A stretch of 5,203 nt of DNA from Synechococcales cyanobacterium PMM_0085. Its GTDB lineage: Bacteria; Cyanobacteriota; Cyanobacteriia; Elainellales; Elainellaceae. The stretch lies in NCBI GenBank assembly GCA_949127705.1, contig CASBQJ010000004.1, positions 1-5,203 on the forward strand, given 5' to 3'. A program made the translations under genes and the position numbers. The notes beneath the pieces were generated by a model. It ran no database searches and was not told the DNA's origin. It was given only the letters and a program-made list of their open reading frames with translations. This document shows positions 4,983-5,203 of this stretch, piece after piece. The first letter of the stretch is position 1. Each line of letters starts with the position of its first letter.

Positions 4983-5203
4983 ATGCCTAAATATGTGATG
5001 TGGGGCAGCTACTGCGACAATGTGGCAGAACAGCGCGCCCCCTACCGTCAAGCCCATCTCGATCGCCTGACCACCCTAAAAACAGCGGGTTCCCTGATTA
5101 CGCTAGGACCCACCCAGGATCTCACCTTAGTATTTGGCGTCTATGACGCCGTAGACGAAGCCACCGTCCGCCAACTGATTGAAGCCGACCCCTACTGGGA
5201 AAA
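4983..5203 (+). CDS. YciI family protein, 3' end outside window
   Basis: The first 73 residues are visible and the frame is still open at the window edge. The protein starts MPKYVMWGSYCDNVAEQRAP and contains YRQAHLDRL with H25, a LITLGPT turn (38-44), and EADPYW (67-72) with the conserved Asp-Pro at 69-70. This is the YCII fold, a small ferredoxin-like alpha+beta domain of roughly 95 residues, so about three quarters is present. The family is named for E. coli YciI; its conserved His and Asp suggest an enzyme, but the substrate of this subgroup is not known to me. The ATG at 4983 fits the family N-terminus; M6 is the next in-frame Met. No Shine-Dalgarno sequence is evident. The 50-bp gap after pheT has no hairpin terminator or good promoter, so co-transcription is plausible. 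An overlapping ATG at 4970 reads out of frame into TAA within six codons. Confidence 0.85.
   Translation, partial: MPKYVMWGSYCDNVAEQRAPYRQAHLDRLTTLKTAGSLITLGPTQDLTLVFGVYDAVDEATVRQLIEADPYWE

Noticed and set aside
4766..4990. Plus-strand 74-codon ORF overlapping the pheT 3' end and running to 4990
   Set aside because: Most of it lies in another frame within the conserved PheT anticodon-binding domain. Its end overlaps the YciI start codon, but no protein features support it.

Overview
The window is a piece of a cyanobacterial chromosome. Three things show this. The octamer GCGATCGC (HIP1, highly over-represented in many cyanobacterial genomes) occurs nine times in 5.2 kb. An SpkB-type Ser/Thr kinase carries C-terminal pentapeptide repeats. 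The PheT and YciI-family proteins read like their cyanobacterial counterparts. The species cannot be named from this evidence.

Layout: (1) Positions 1-111 are the 3' flank of the leftward gene, with an intrinsic terminator built on a 38-bp perfect palindrome and, between it and the stop codon, a short degenerate 14-bp tandem repeat. (2) Positions 112-1734, minus strand, encode a 540-aa kinase: four-cysteine N-terminus, kinase domain, Ser/Gly/Pro-rich linker and pentapeptide-repeat beta-helix. (3) Positions 1735-2469 are a 735-bp divergent intergenic region with no convincing ordinary gene. It holds a 29-bp near-perfect palindrome, a possible 26-aa hydrophobic small ORF and a run of adjacent hairpins (about 2044-2225) that could be a structured RNA. 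The region just before pheT has a HIP1 site and a direct repeat carrying the ribosome-binding purines. (4) Positions 2470-4932, plus strand, encode the complete 820-aa phenylalanyl-tRNA synthetase beta subunit. (5) From 4983 to the window edge is the start of a YciI-family protein, co-directional with pheT and 50 bp behind it.

How the parts relate: pheT is a housekeeping translation gene; its partner pheS is not in the window. The kinase is transcribed away from pheT, so the shared 735-bp region must hold the promoters of both. From memory, Synechocystis SpkB is a redox-sensitive kinase linked to phosphorylation of another aminoacyl-tRNA synthetase beta subunit (GlyS), so its position beside pheT is suggestive, but neighbourhood alone proves nothing. 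The part least explained by known genes is 1881-2225. The coding regions look ordinary and intact.
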